Below are positions 8,597 to 17,406 of a stretch of 64,000 bases of DNA, piece after piece. Numbering within the stretch: the first letter of the stretch is position 1; each line of letters begins with the position of its first letter. The DNA is from Methylobacterium symbioticum (GTDB lineage Bacteria; Pseudomonadota; Alphaproteobacteria; Rhizobiales; Beijerinckiaceae). Below the pieces are notes generated by a model. That model made no database searches and was not told where the DNA came from. It was given only the letters and a program-made list of their open reading frames with translations. The stretch covers positions 17,308 through 81,307 of the forward strand of contig NZ_CABFPH010000014.1 in the NCBI RefSeq assembly GCF_902141845.1, read 5' to 3'. The position numbers and the translations under genes were made by a program.

Positions 8597-8962
8597 TTAC
8601 GGGGATCCGGGGAGCCGTTCGAGCAACCGCTCGGCCCGTCCCCAGAAGAAATCCTCACCCGGATAGCCCTCGATCCGGTCGAGCTCGGACCCGTCTTCGA
8701 CGAGGACGAATGTCGGTGTGTAGCGGATCGGGCGCTTGAGCGTGAGTCCGGGAGGGAGGCCTGCGTCGAGATCGACACGGCGCAACGGCGCCCGCTTCCC
8801 GATATCCGTCTTCGGGTAGATCGGCCCGATCTCCTTGTCCCAGGCCTTGCACCACGGGCAGCCGCGCCGCTCGAACTTGATCAGCTCGGCGGCCTCAACG
8901 ATGCCGGGCCATAGGGCGAACCCCCACGCCCCCGCCATGACGGCTCGCCTCGTTCCCCGCAT
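8597..8962 (-). CDS. soxS: SoxS-like periplasmic thioredoxin-fold protein
   Basis: 121 residues. The start was moved from an upstream GTG to the ATG at 8960-8962, which has a GGGAAGA ribosome site and begins a Tat/Sec-like leader (RGTRRAVMAGAWGFALWPG). After the leader comes a thioredoxin fold with the redox motif RRGCPWCKAWD and a cis-Pro segment RYTPTFVLVEDG. The gene is followed by soxR after 30 bases. In Paracoccus-type Sox loci, SoxS keeps the SoxYZ carrier in its active thiol form. Identification rests on motif and position. Confidence 0.7.
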   Translation of the reverse strand: MRGTRRAVMAGAWGFALWPGIVEAAELIKFERRGCPWCKAWDKEIGPIYPKTDIGKRAPLRRVDLDAGLPPGLTLKRPIRYTPTFVLVEDGSELDRIEGYPGEDFFWGRAERLLERLPGSP

Positions 8963-9179
8963 CGGTCTTCCCAAGCCCAGGACCACTGATCCTTATATAG
9001 CAAAAGACGAATGTGTTCGAGGGGCATCGGCGCAGCCGCCGGGATCGTGATCGCCCTCGGCGCGGAGCCGCCGTCGTCCGCGCGGCTTCAATGGCAGCCG
9101 GATGTCAGGAGGACTAGATTGCCAGGGGCAGGACAATCGCTCTACACATGCAGAAACTAGAATATTTGGAGGGGACGCC
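8963..9179. promoter_or_regulatory. divergent soxS / soxW promoter region
   Basis: 217 bases between the divergent soxS and soxW starts. AT-rich patches occur at about 8990-9012 (containing ttatatag) and 9148-9172 (containing actagaatattt). Two similar elements, actagatt near 9113 and actagaat near 9161, lie about 50 bases apart. This is where SoxR control is expected. No perfect long dyad was found. Confidence 0.4.
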
Positions 9180-9755
9180 ATGTCGACCCGGCGCCGGTTC
9201 CTGGCGGGTGCCCTCGCGCTCGGCCTGCCCTCCAGGGCCATGGCCCAAGCGATCCAGGGCGATGACGGCCTCTACCGGGAGCCCTGGTTCCTCGAAAGCT
9301 TCCTCGATCTCCCCGACGATCTGAAGTCCGCGCGGGAGCACGGCAAGCGCCTCGCCATCCTGTGGGAGCTGAAGGGCTGTCCCTTCTGCAAACAGATCCA
9401 CCTCGTGAACTTCGCAGATCCGGCGACGAGCGCCTTCATCCGCGAGCGTTTCGAGATCCTGCAACTGAATTTCATCGGTTCGCGGGAGGTCACCGATTTC
9501 GACGGTCAGATCCTTCCCGAGAAGGCTTTCGCGGAGAAGTACGGCATCCGGTCCACGCCGACCATTCAGTTCTTTCCGGTGGAGGAGACGGCACTCGCGG
9601 GCAAGACGCCCCAGCAGCGCGAGGTCCTGCGAGTGCGGGGCTACGTGCCGCCGGAGGAGTTCCGCCGGACTTTCGCCTTCGTGGCCGAGCGTGCCGACGA
9701 GCGGACGACCCTGCAGGATTACCTCCGCTCGCCGGAGGCGGCGCAGCGGGGCTGA
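9180..9755 (+). CDS. soxW: SoxW-like periplasmic thioredoxin
   Basis: 191 residues. The ATG at 9180 follows a strong GGAGGGG site and begins a twin-arginine type leader (MSTRRRFLAGALALG...MAQA). The mature protein has the thioredoxin active site LKGCPFCKQIH and the cis-Pro region RSTPTIQFFPV. It is the first gene of the rightward sox operon, as SoxW is in several Sox loci, and it probably reduces or repairs Sox disulfides in the periplasm with electrons from a CcdA/SoxV protein (here 18003-18722). Confidence 0.75.
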   Translation: MSTRRRFLAGALALGLPSRAMAQAIQGDDGLYREPWFLESFLDLPDDLKSAREHGKRLAILWELKGCPFCKQIHLVNFADPATSAFIRERFEILQLNFIGSREVTDFDGQILPEKAFAEKYGIRSTPTIQFFPVEETALAGKTPQQREVLRVRGYVPPEEFRRTFAFVAERADERTTLQDYLRSPEAAQRG

Positions 9756-9922
9756 CAGTCCCGCCGCGATAGTCAGCGGCCTCGCAATTCCAGCTTGACT
9801 TGAGAGCGATCCACGTCAAACTTGCAATAATTCGCATATGTCGATGGGTTTGCCCGCCGGCAGAGCGAGCGGTTCGAGACGACCGCACTCGCCGCAAAGA
9901 CGGCGCACCGAGGAAACGCCAG

Positions 9923-10399
9923 ATGCGCAGGCCGATCACAGCCTTTGCGCTCGCGGGACTTTGCGTCCTCGCGACCGCCGCCGGAGCCGAGACGGCTTCC
10001 ACCGGGCTCGCCCCGTTCAAGATCGTCGCCATCGATGGCAGCGACTCAATCCCCGAGCCGCTCACCGACAAGCCGGGGGATGCGGCGGCCGGCGCGAAGG
10101 TCGTCGTGAACCGGCGCCAGGGCAATTGCCTCGGCTGCCATCAGGTCTCGTCGCTCAAGGGCGAATCTTTCCACGGCGAGGTCGGGCCCTCCCTCGATGG
10201 CGTCGCGGGCCGGTGGGACGCGGCCCACCTGCGGATGATCGTCGTCAACCCGAAGCACGTCTTCACCGAGGCGACCGTGATGCCGGCCTTCTACCGGATC
10301 GACGGCCTCAACCGCGTGCGCGCCGAATTCCAGGGCAAGCCGATCCTGACCGCGCAGCAGGTCGAGGACGTCGTCGCCTACCTCACGACCTTGAAGTGA
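9923..10399 (+). CDS. soxX: sulfur oxidation c-type cytochrome SoxX
   Basis: 158 residues with a Sec leader (FALAGLCVLATAAGAE). One c-type haem site, NCLGCH (Cys69, Cys72, His73), and a distal Met ligand in ATVMPAFY (Met120). The ATG at 9923 is taken over 41 upstream codons that lack a leader-like sequence. SoxX partners SoxA; the SoxAX complex oxidatively links thiosulfate to the cysteine of SoxY. It is followed by soxY 27 bases later. Confidence 0.92.
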   Translation: MRRPITAFALAGLCVLATAAGAETASTGLAPFKIVAIDGSDSIPEPLTDKPGDAAAGAKVVVNRRQGNCLGCHQVSSLKGESFHGEVGPSLDGVAGRWDAAHLRMIVVNPKHVFTEATVMPAFYRIDGLNRVRAEFQGKPILTAQQVEDVVAYLTTLK

Positions 10400-10426
10400 T
10401 CTCGCGGGCTGAAGGAGCCGCTTGCC

Positions 10427-10897
10427 ATGACCTCTGCCAAGATCCCCGCAATGAGCCGCCGCCAAGCCCTGGCCTTCGGCACCGGCGCCATGGTGGCCAC
10501 CGCCTTCGCTTTCCGCGCCGGCCCGGCCCTGGCGGCGAAGCCCGCGACCGATGAGGCCATCAAGGCCTTCACCCGCGGCAAGGAGCCGGTGAAGGGCAGG
10601 GTCAAGCTCGAACTCCCCGAGATCGCCGAGAACGGCAACACGGTGCCGATGACGGTGAGCGTCGACGGGCCGATGACGGCGGAAAGCTACGTCGAGGAGG
10701 TGATGATCGTCGCCGAGGGCAATCCGAACCCCGGCGTCATCAGCTTCCACTTCACGCCGTCGAGCGTCGCGGAGGCGAACACCCGGATCCGTCTCGCAGA
10801 GACCCAGAACGTCATCGCGGTCGCCCGCATGAACGACGGCTCGGTGTTCAGCGACGTCCGCCAGGTGAAGGTCACCATCGGCGGCTGCGGCGGCTAA
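10427..10897 (+). CDS. soxY: thiosulfate oxidation carrier protein SoxY
   Basis: 156 residues. A twin-arginine leader (MSRRQALAFGTGAM, to about residue 37) is followed by an immunoglobulin-like carrier domain. The protein ends in the defining swinging arm IGGCGG, whose cysteine holds the sulfur substrate during the Sox cycle. The leader supports folding or complex formation with SoxZ before Tat export. The downstream gene is soxZ. The length is normal for the family. Confidence 0.95.
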   Translation: MTSAKIPAMSRRQALAFGTGAMVATAFAFRAGPALAAKPATDEAIKAFTRGKEPVKGRVKLELPEIAENGNTVPMTVSVDGPMTAESYVEEVMIVAEGNPNPGVISFHFTPSSVAEANTRIRLAETQNVIAVARMNDGSVFSDVRQVKVTIGGCGG

Positions 10898-10936
10898 CCC
10901 ATACGCGACAGCATCGAACGAGGACGGGAGGACCAC

Positions 10937-11266
10937 ATGGCCGACGTGAAGCCGCGGATCAAACTGGACAAGAAGGAGGTCGCCAAGGGCGGCATCATCG
11001 AGGTGAAGACGCTCGTCTCCCACACGATGGAGTCCGGCCAGCGCAAGGACAAGGACGGGAAGACGATCCCGCGCAAGATCCTGAACAAGTTCACCTGTGA
11101 CCTGAACGGCAAGACGATCTTCAGCGCCGATATCGAGAGCGCAGTCTCCGCCAATCCCTACTTCCAGTTCAAGATCAAGCCCGAAGAATCCGGAGCGCTG
11201 ACTTTTACCTGGGTCGATGACGACGGGTCGAAGATCCAGGCCACCGAGCAGATCAAGGTCGCCTGA
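10937..11266 (+). CDS. soxZ: thiosulfate oxidation carrier complex protein SoxZ
   Basis: 109 residues, no leader, as expected for SoxZ, which is exported with SoxY. Typical features are the N-terminal ADVKPRIKLDKKEVAKGG, the central KTLVSHTMESGQRKD and the C-terminal FTWVDDDGSKIQ. It forms the scaffold of the SoxYZ carrier heterodimer in the periplasm. The start ATG has a GGGAGG site 8 bases upstream. Confidence 0.95.
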   Translation: MADVKPRIKLDKKEVAKGGIIEVKTLVSHTMESGQRKDKDGKTIPRKILNKFTCDLNGKTIFSADIESAVSANPYFQFKIKPEESGALTFTWVDDDGSKIQATEQIKVA

Positions 11267-11325
11267 CGCGCGCCCGGGGCCGTTCGCCCCGGAGCGCCTC
11301 CCCCCGCCGCGCCGGAGCCCTCACC

Positions 11326-12189
11326 ATGGTCCGCCCAACTCTCGCCTTTACAGCGCTCGCGCTCGTCGCGTTGGCCGTCGCGCCGCACGCGCAGGACATG
11401 CCGTCGGCGCCCGCCGCGAAGGAGCCGTCCGAGCGCCCGGCGTGGCAGGCGCACGGCATGAAGCCCCAGAACCCGAATTCTCCGTTCGAGGAAGTCGTCT
11501 CGGGCCTGTATTTCCGTTCCAAGGAAACGCAGGAGATGCAGGCCGACGACTTCAACAATCCGGGCTTCCTCGCCGTCGAGCAGGGCGAGGAACTCTGGTC
11601 GAAGGTCGATGGCACGGCCGGCAAGTCCTGCGCGAGCTGCCACAACGAGGCCTCGACCTCGATGAAGGGCGTCGCGGCTGCCTATCCGAAGTGGAACGAG
11701 AAGCTCGGGAAGCCAATCAATCTGGAGCAGCGGATCAACATCTGCCGCAGCGGCGCCCTGAAGGCCGAGCCTTTCGTCTTCGGCTCGCCCGAACTCACGG
11801 CCATGACCACCTACATCCGCAACCAGTCCCGGGGGATGCCGGTCGCCGTGAAGGTGGACGGGCCGATGACGCCCTGGTTCGAGCGCGGCAAATCGCTGTA
11901 CTACCAGCGGAACGGCCAGCTCGATCTCGCCTGCGCGAGCTGCCACGAAAAGAACCACGGCAAGTATCTCCGGGCCGATTTCCTCAGCCAGGGGCAGAGC
12001 AACGGCTTCCCCGTCTACCGCCTACGTGACCAGCGGCTGGTGCCGCTGCACGAGCGCATGGAGGGCTGCATGCAGGACGTCCGGGCCACGCCGTTCAAGC
12101 CGCTCTCCGACGAGTTCCTCGCCCTGGAGACCTACGTCGCGTGGCGCGGCCTCGGCCTTCCGGTCGAGACGCCCGCCGTGCGCAACTGA
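11326..12189 (+). CDS. soxA: sulfur oxidation dihaem cytochrome SoxA
   Basis: 287 residues with a Sec leader. Two CASCH haem sites are visible (Cys102-His106 and Cys203-His207), so this is the dihaem form of SoxA. The active-site cysteine that ligates haem and forms the persulfide is Cys248 in MEGCMQDVRATPF. With SoxX it catalyses attachment of thiosulfate to SoxY. It lies between soxZ (60 bases) and soxB (16 bases). Confidence 0.94.
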   Translation: MVRPTLAFTALALVALAVAPHAQDMPSAPAAKEPSERPAWQAHGMKPQNPNSPFEEVVSGLYFRSKETQEMQADDFNNPGFLAVEQGEELWSKVDGTAGKSCASCHNEASTSMKGVAAAYPKWNEKLGKPINLEQRINICRSGALKAEPFVFGSPELTAMTTYIRNQSRGMPVAVKVDGPMTPWFERGKSLYYQRNGQLDLACASCHEKNHGKYLRADFLSQGQSNGFPVYRLRDQRLVPLHERMEGCMQDVRATPFKPLSDEFLALETYVAWRGLGLPVETPAVRN

Positions 12190-12204
12190 GGGTCGGATCG
12201 TCCC

Positions 12205-13884
12205 ATGACCTCACGCCGCGACTTCCTGCAGATCGCCGCCGCCACCGCGGCCCTGGTGCCGACGGGCTGGATCCGCGCCTTCGCCCAGCAGCGCCTGACC
12301 CAGTACGACCTCCTGGCCTTCGAGCCGATGGGCAACGTCACCCTGGTCCACCTGACCGACATCCACGCGCAGTTGCGGCCCGTGCTGTTCCGCGAGCCCT
12401 CGACCAATCTCGGGGTGGGCGAGGCGCGCGGTCAGGTCCCCCACGTCACCGGACGCGCCTACCTCGACCTCTACGGCATCCCCGGCGGCTCGCCGCTGGC
12501 CTATGCGCTGACGCCGGAGGACTACGTCGCGCTCGCCCGCAGCTACGGCCGGATGGGCGGCCTCGACCGGATCGCCACGGTGCTCGACGCGATCCGCGCC
12601 GAGCGCGGCGACAAGGTGCTGTTCCTCGACGGCGGCGACACTTGGCAGAACAGCTACACCTCGATGGTGAGCAAGGGCCAGGACATGGTCGACTGCATGG
12701 CGCTGCTGAAGCCCGACGCCATGACCGGCCACTGGGAGTTCACCCTCGGCACCGAGCGGGTGAAGGAGATCGTGGACGGGCTCGGCTGCCCGTTCCTCGG
12801 CCAGAACGTCCGCGACGCGGAGTGGAACGAGCCAGCCTTCGAGTCCACGAAGATGTTCGAGCGCGGCGGCGCGAAGGTCGCGGTGATCGGGCAGGCCTTC
12901 CCCTACACGCCCATCGCCAACCCGCGCTGGATGATCCCGAACTGGTCCTTCGGCATCCGCGAGGAGGATGTGCAGGCGAGCGTCGACAACGCCCGGAAAG
13001 AGGGCGCCGACCTCGTCGTGCTGCTCTCTCACAACGGGTTCGACGTCGACCGCAAGCTCGCCTCGCGGGTGAAGGGAATCGACGTCGTCCTGACCGGTCA
13101 CACGCACGATGCGCTGCCGCAGGCGGTAAAGGTCGGCAACACCCTGCTCATCGCCTCGGGCAGCCACGGCAAGTTCCTCACCCGCGTCGACCTCGACGTG
13201 CGGGACGGCGCCGTGAAGGGCTACCGCTCGAAGCTCATCCCGATCTTCTCCGATGTCATCGCCCCGCAGAAGGCGATGGCGGCCAAGATCCAGGCGATCC
13301 GCGCGCCCCACGAGGCGATGCTGAGCCAGGAACTTGGGCGGACCGAGGCCCTGCTCTACCGGCGCGGCAACTTCAACGGCACCCTCGACGACCTGATCTG
13401 CGACGCGCTCCTGTCCGAGCGCGAGGCCGACATCGCCCTCTCGCCCGGCTTCCGCTGGGGCACGACCCTCCTGCCCGGGCAAGCGATCACCCACGAGGAC
13501 GTCTACAACGCCACCGCCATCACCTACCCGGCGGCCTACCGGATGCCCATGACCGGCGCCCGGCTGAAGGAGGTGCTGGAGGACGTGGCCGACAACCTGT
13601 TCAACGCCGATCCCTACTACCAGCAGGGGGGCGACATGGTGCGGGTGGGGGGCGTGTCCTACGCCATCGATGTCGCCCGCCCGGCCGGAAGCCGCATCTC
13701 CGACCTGACCCTGCTGCGCACCGGCAAACCCATCGAGGCCGGCAGCAGCTACACCGTGGCGGGCTGGGCGAGCGTCAACGAGGGGACCGAGGGTCCGCCG
13801 ATCTGGGACGTCGTCGCCTCGCACATCAAGGCCAAGAAGACGGTGAACCCGACGCCCGCGCAGGTCACCGTCCGTGGCGCCTAG
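12205..13884 (+). CDS. soxB: thiosulfohydrolase SoxB
   Basis: 559 residues of the 5'-nucleotidase fold. A Tat-type leader (MTSRRDFLQIAAATAA) precedes the dimetal motifs VHLTDIHAQLRP, FLDGGDTWQNS, GHWEFTLG, LLSHNGFDVD and TGHTHDALPQ. SoxB hydrolyses the S-sulfonate from SoxY to release sulfate, using two Mn ions. The frame ends at a TAG codon, which shows that amber is an ordinary stop in this genome. Length is normal. Confidence 0.95.
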   Translation: MTSRRDFLQIAAATAALVPTGWIRAFAQQRLTQYDLLAFEPMGNVTLVHLTDIHAQLRPVLFREPSTNLGVGEARGQVPHVTGRAYLDLYGIPGGSPLAYALTPEDYVALARSYGRMGGLDRIATVLDAIRAERGDKVLFLDGGDTWQNSYTSMVSKGQDMVDCMALLKPDAMTGHWEFTLGTERVKEIVDGLGCPFLGQNVRDAEWNEPAFESTKMFERGGAKVAVIGQAFPYTPIANPRWMIPNWSFGIREEDVQASVDNARKEGADLVVLLSHNGFDVDRKLASRVKGIDVVLTGHTHDALPQAVKVGNTLLIASGSHGKFLTRVDLDVRDGAVKGYRSKLIPIFSDVIAPQKAMAAKIQAIRAPHEAMLSQELGRTEALLYRRGNFNGTLDDLICDALLSEREADIALSPGFRWGTTLLPGQAITHEDVYNATAITYPAAYRMPMTGARLKEVLEDVADNLFNADPYYQQGGDMVRVGGVSYAIDVARPAGSRISDLTLLRTGKPIEAGSSYTVAGWASVNEGTEGPPIWDVVASHIKAKKTVNPTPAQVTVRGA

Positions 13885-13937
13885 TCGTCTTCAAGATATT
13901 CACACATTGCCATACTTGAAACAGTTCGGAGAGACCG

Positions 13938-15245
13938 ATGTCTGAACCGAAGCCGCGCCCCGATCCGTCCGGGCCGACCTCCCGCCGATCCTTCCTGCGC
14001 ACCGGCCTCGCCTTGGGCGGAGCGGTCGGCGCCGGGGTGGGAACCGGCGCTTTCGCGGGCCGTGCGGCCGCCGCCGCGCCGGAGGCCAAGAACCTGCCGC
14101 CGAACGTGCCGGAATGGTCGCAATCCCTCGGTGACGGTGTCGTGAGCCGGCCCTATGGCCGCCCCTCGAAGTTCGAGGCGGACGTGATCCGCCGCGACGT
14201 TGAATGGCTGACCGCCTCTCGCCAGAGCTCGGTGAGCTTCACGCCGCTGCACCAGCTTGAGGGGATCATCACCCCCAACGGTCTCGGCTTCGAGCGCCAC
14301 CATGGCGGCATCGCCGAGATCGACCCGGCCGAGCACCGGTTGATGATCCACGGCCTCGTTGAGAAGCCGCTGATGCTGACGCTGGAGGACATCAAGCGCT
14401 TCCCCCGCGTCAACCGGATCGCCTTCCTCGAATGCGCGGCCAATTCCGGCATGGAGTGGAAGGGCGCGCAGCTCAACGGCTGCCAGTTCACCCACGGCAT
14501 GATCCACTGCGTCATGTACACGGGCGTGCCGCTCAAGCGCCTCCTCGAAGAGGCGGGTCTCAAGACGAACGCCAAGTGGCTGCTGCCGGAGGGGGCGGAC
14601 GCCGCGGCGATGACCCGCTCGGTGCCGATCGAGAAGGCGCTCGACGACGCCATCGTCGCCTACGCCATGAACGGCGAGGCGCTCTATCCCGAGCACGGCT
14701 ACCCGCTGCGCCTCGTCCTGCCCGGCTGGCAGGGCAATATGTGGGTGAAGTGGCTGCGCCGGATCAAGGTCGGCGACGAGCCCTGGCACACCCGCGAGGA
14801 GACCTCGAAGTACACGGCCCTCATGCCGGACGGACAGGCGCGGCGCTTCACCTGGGCCATGGACGCGAAGTCCGTGATCACCAATCCAAGCCCGCAGGCG
14901 CCGATCCACGGCAAGGGCTTCACCGTGCTCTCGGGCCTCGCTTGGTCGGGACGCGGGGCGATCAAGGGCGTGGACGTCTCCCTCGATGGCGGCCGCAACT
15001 GGCGCGCCGCCCGCCTCGACGGTCCGGTCCTCGATAAGGCGCTGACGCGCTTTTATTACGAGTTCGACTGGAACGGTGAGCCGCTGCTGCTCCAGTCCCG
15101 CGCCAGGGACGAGACCGGCTATGTGCAGCCGACCAAGGCGGCTTTGCGCCAGCATCGCGGCCTGAACTCGATCTACCACAACAACGGCATTCAGACCTGG
15201 CACGTGCTGCCCAGCGGGGAGATCGAGAATGTCGAGGTCGCGTAA
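13938..15245 (+). CDS. soxC: sulfane dehydrogenase molybdenum subunit SoxC
   Basis: 435 residues. Twin-arginine leader (SRRSFLRTGLALGG), then a sulfite-oxidase-type Moco domain with the Mo-ligating cysteine in AFLECAANSGME and the motif HGYPLRLVLPGWQGNMWVKW, and a C-terminal dimerisation domain. With SoxD it oxidises the sulfane sulfur bound to SoxY in a six-electron step. The presence of soxCD implies full oxidation to sulfate rather than sulfur-globule formation. It overlaps soxD by 17 bases. Confidence 0.93.
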   Translation: MSEPKPRPDPSGPTSRRSFLRTGLALGGAVGAGVGTGAFAGRAAAAAPEAKNLPPNVPEWSQSLGDGVVSRPYGRPSKFEADVIRRDVEWLTASRQSSVSFTPLHQLEGIITPNGLGFERHHGGIAEIDPAEHRLMIHGLVEKPLMLTLEDIKRFPRVNRIAFLECAANSGMEWKGAQLNGCQFTHGMIHCVMYTGVPLKRLLEEAGLKTNAKWLLPEGADAAAMTRSVPIEKALDDAIVAYAMNGEALYPEHGYPLRLVLPGWQGNMWVKWLRRIKVGDEPWHTREETSKYTALMPDGQARRFTWAMDAKSVITNPSPQAPIHGKGFTVLSGLAWSGRGAIKGVDVSLDGGRNWRAARLDGPVLDKALTRFYYEFDWNGEPLLLQSRARDETGYVQPTKAALRQHRGLNSIYHNNGIQTWHVLPSGEIENVEVA

Positions 15246-15906
15246 CCTCATTCCGGCCGCGCTCGCAGCCGCCCTCCTGGCCGCGACGCCGGTGGCGGCC
15301 GAGCGCCTAAACATCGGCCGCGCGGCAACGCCCGAGGAAATCAAGGGCTGGGACATCGACGTGCGGCCGGACGGCCAGGGGCTTCCGGTCGGCAAGGGCA
15401 CGGCGGCGCTGGGCGAGACCATCTTCCAGGAGCGCTGCGCCAGCTGCCACGGCGAGTTCGGCGAAGGCGCGGGCCGGTGGCCGGAACTCGCGGGCGGATC
15501 CGGGACCTTGAAGTCGGAAAACCCGGTCAAGACCATCGGGTCCTACTGGCCCTATGTCTCGACGGTCTTCGACTTCGTGCACCGGGCGATGCCGTTCGGC
15601 GCGGCCCAGACCCTGACGCCGGATGAGACCTACTCGGTCACGGCCTATCTCCTCTATCTCAACGACATCCTGAAGGATCAGGATTTCGAGGTGAACGAGA
15701 AGAACCTCGCCAGCATCCGCCTGCCGAACGAGAAGAACTTCTTCATGGACGACCGCCAGACGGCGGAGAAGGAGTTCTGGACGGCCAAGCCCTGCATGAC
15801 GAACTGCCTGCCCAAAGAGGCGACGATTACGAGCCATGCGCGCATCCTCGACGTGACGCCCGACAAGGCCCCCGACTCCGCGAAGAAGGCGCCGCCAGTC
15901 CAATGA
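15229..15906 (+). CDS. soxD: sulfane dehydrogenase cytochrome subunit SoxD (single-haem form)
   Basis: 225 residues. Sec leader (LIPAALAAALLAATPVAAE), one haem site RCASCHGEF near residue 64 and a Met ligand in HRAMPFGAAQTL. The Paracoccus protein is longer and carries two haems; the second haem domain is missing here, so only the electron-accepting domain remains. The start lies inside soxC, and the stop overlaps the next gene by four bases (ATGA), giving tight translational coupling. Confidence 0.9.
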   Translation: MSRSRNLIPAALAAALLAATPVAAERLNIGRAATPEEIKGWDIDVRPDGQGLPVGKGTAALGETIFQERCASCHGEFGEGAGRWPELAGGSGTLKSENPVKTIGSYWPYVSTVFDFVHRAMPFGAAQTLTPDETYSVTAYLLYLNDILKDQDFEVNEKNLASIRLPNEKNFFMDDRQTAEKEFWTAKPCMTNCLPKEATITSHARILDVTPDKAPDSAKKAPPVQ

Positions 15907-16853
15907 CGACTGGCGCCGCCGTCCCCGGATCGCGCTGCGACAGGCGTCTCTTCATGGCGGGGCTCGCGGCGGGTCTCGCGGGCGCGTGGCCGACCGGCCG
16001 CGCGTCCGCCAACCCGGCGGCGGCGTTGACGGTCGGCGGCGCCTCCGTGGAGACGGCGAGCGACGGCACGCTGTCCTCCTCCCTCGCCTTCATGCTGCCC
16101 GATACGCCGCGCGACGAGATGCAGGCCGTCTTCAGGGCCGAGGGCCAGCGCGCGGAGGCCGCGCCGATCCCGACGAACGCGAGCCTCGTGCGGATCGGCT
16201 CTGAGATCATCCTGATCGATGCCGGCTCGGGCAACTCCTTCCAGCCGACGGCGGGCAAGCTCGGAGAGACATTGGAGAGCCGGAACATTTCGCGCGAGGC
16301 GATCACCCAGGTCGTGTTCACGCACGCCCATCCCGATCATCTCTGGGGCGCGATCGACGATTTCGACGACAGCGAACGGTTTCCCAATGCCCGCTACGTG
16401 GTGCCGGCGGCGGAATGGGATTTTTGGACCCGCGACGACGTCGAGACCCTGGTGCCCGACTGGCTGAAGGGTCTCTCCGTGGGCTCGCGACGGACCCTGC
16501 GCCGCCTTGAGGCGAAGGTGGAGCGCCGCAGGCCCGGCGAGAGCATCGCCCCCGGCCTCACTTACGTCGCGACGCCGGGGCATACACCCGGCCACGCCTC
16601 CGTACTCGTCGAAGCGGGACGGGATCAGGTACTGATCGGCGGAGATGCCCTGAGCCATGCAGTTCTGTCGTTCCGGCGTCCCGCCTGGGCGTTCGGAAGC
16701 GATCTCGACCGCGACCTCGCTTCCTGCACCCGCCTGACCCTGCTGGACCGGTTGGCGAACGAGCGGATGACGCTCGTTGGCTTTCATCTCCCGGGCTCGG
16801 GCGTCGGACATGTCGAGCGTGCCGGCGACAGCTATCGATTCTTGCAGACCTGA
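15903..16853 (+). CDS. exported metallo-beta-lactamase-fold hydrolase (SoxH-like)
   Basis: 316 residues. The leader (RRLFMAGLAAGLAGAWPTGRASA) has a twin-arginine look, so the protein should be periplasmic. The metal motif VVFTHAHPDHLWG and later YVATPGHTPGHAS and IGGDALSHAV identify the MBL fold. It is translationally coupled to soxD. SoxH of Paracoccus is a hydrolase of this fold at the end of the sox operon and is dispensable for thiosulfate oxidation; the match is by position and fold, not by detailed alignment. Confidence 0.75.
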   Translation: MTTGAAVPGSRCDRRLFMAGLAAGLAGAWPTGRASANPAAALTVGGASVETASDGTLSSSLAFMLPDTPRDEMQAVFRAEGQRAEAAPIPTNASLVRIGSEIILIDAGSGNSFQPTAGKLGETLESRNISREAITQVVFTHAHPDHLWGAIDDFDDSERFPNARYVVPAAEWDFWTRDDVETLVPDWLKGLSVGSRRTLRRLEAKVERRRPGESIAPGLTYVATPGHTPGHASVLVEAGRDQVLIGGDALSHAVLSFRRPAWAFGSDLDRDLASCTRLTLLDRLANERMTLVGFHLPGSGVGHVERAGDSYRFLQT

Positions 16854-16854
16854 C

Positions 16855-16883
16855 GAGACGGCTCCAAGAGGAGCGCGCGTCTC
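16855..16883 (+). terminator. hairpin between the MBL gene and dsrE
   Basis: gagacg-gctcc, loop aaga, ggagc-gcg-cgtctc: two stacked stems of 6 and 5 pairs with a 3-base bulge, beginning two bases after the MBL stop. There is no T-tract. It could attenuate or stabilise the sox mRNA before the dsrE gene. Confidence 0.4.
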
Positions 16884-16916
16884 GGATCAGGATCGTTCGA
16901 CAACGGAGGGGACGAG

Positions 16917-17378
16917 ATGATGCTGTCGCGCAGGGGCGTGTCCGGATTGGCCGCACTGCTGGCTGGGCTCGGAGCGAGCAGGGCCACGGCGGCTCCGGCA
17001 ACCGGCCCGAAGACCCACCGGGTCGCGATGCAGGTCAGTTCCCGCGAGGGCGGCGTGTTCGATCTCGCCCTCAACAATGCGGTCAACCTCGCGCGCGAAT
17101 ACAGCGAGCAGGCCGAGGAACTGGAAGTCGAGATCGTCGCCTATGGCCCAGGCCTGCACATGCTGCGGGCCGACACATCGCCCGTCACGGCGAGGATCCA
17201 TTCCATCAGCGAGAGCGTGCCGGGGATCGTCCTCTCGGCCTGCGGCAACACCGTCAAGGCCATGGAGAAGGCCGAGGGGCATTCGCTGGAATTGCTGCCC
17301 CACGTCGGCATCGTTCCGGCGGGGGCGGTCCGTCTCGTGACCCTTCAGGAAGCAGGATGGAGCTACCTGCGCGTTTAA
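16917..17378 (+). CDS. exported DsrE/DsrF-like sulfur-relay protein
   Basis: 153 residues with a leader (RRGVSGLAALLAGLGASRATA). The mature part has the DsrE-like alpha/beta pattern: HRVAMQVSSREG, then LNNAVNLAREY, VEIVAYGPGLHML, and VLSACGNTVKAMEKAEG with a cysteine at a position that often carries sulfur in this family. It is the last gene of the rightward sox operon, so it probably handles Sox-derived sulfane sulfur or senses it in the periplasm. A related protein is at 24074-24541. Confidence 0.75.
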   Translation: MMLSRRGVSGLAALLAGLGASRATAAPATGPKTHRVAMQVSSREGGVFDLALNNAVNLAREYSEQAEELEVEIVAYGPGLHMLRADTSPVTARIHSISESVPGIVLSACGNTVKAMEKAEGHSLELLPHVGIVPAGAVRLVTLQEAGWSYLRV

Positions 17379-17406
17379 CTGGGTCCGGTGGGGCGACGAA
17401 CTCGTC

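Noticed and set aside
12211..13824. Long open frame (537 codons) on the minus strand opposite soxB
   Set aside because: High-GC shadow: it mirrors soxB, lacks any family motif and has no ribosome site.
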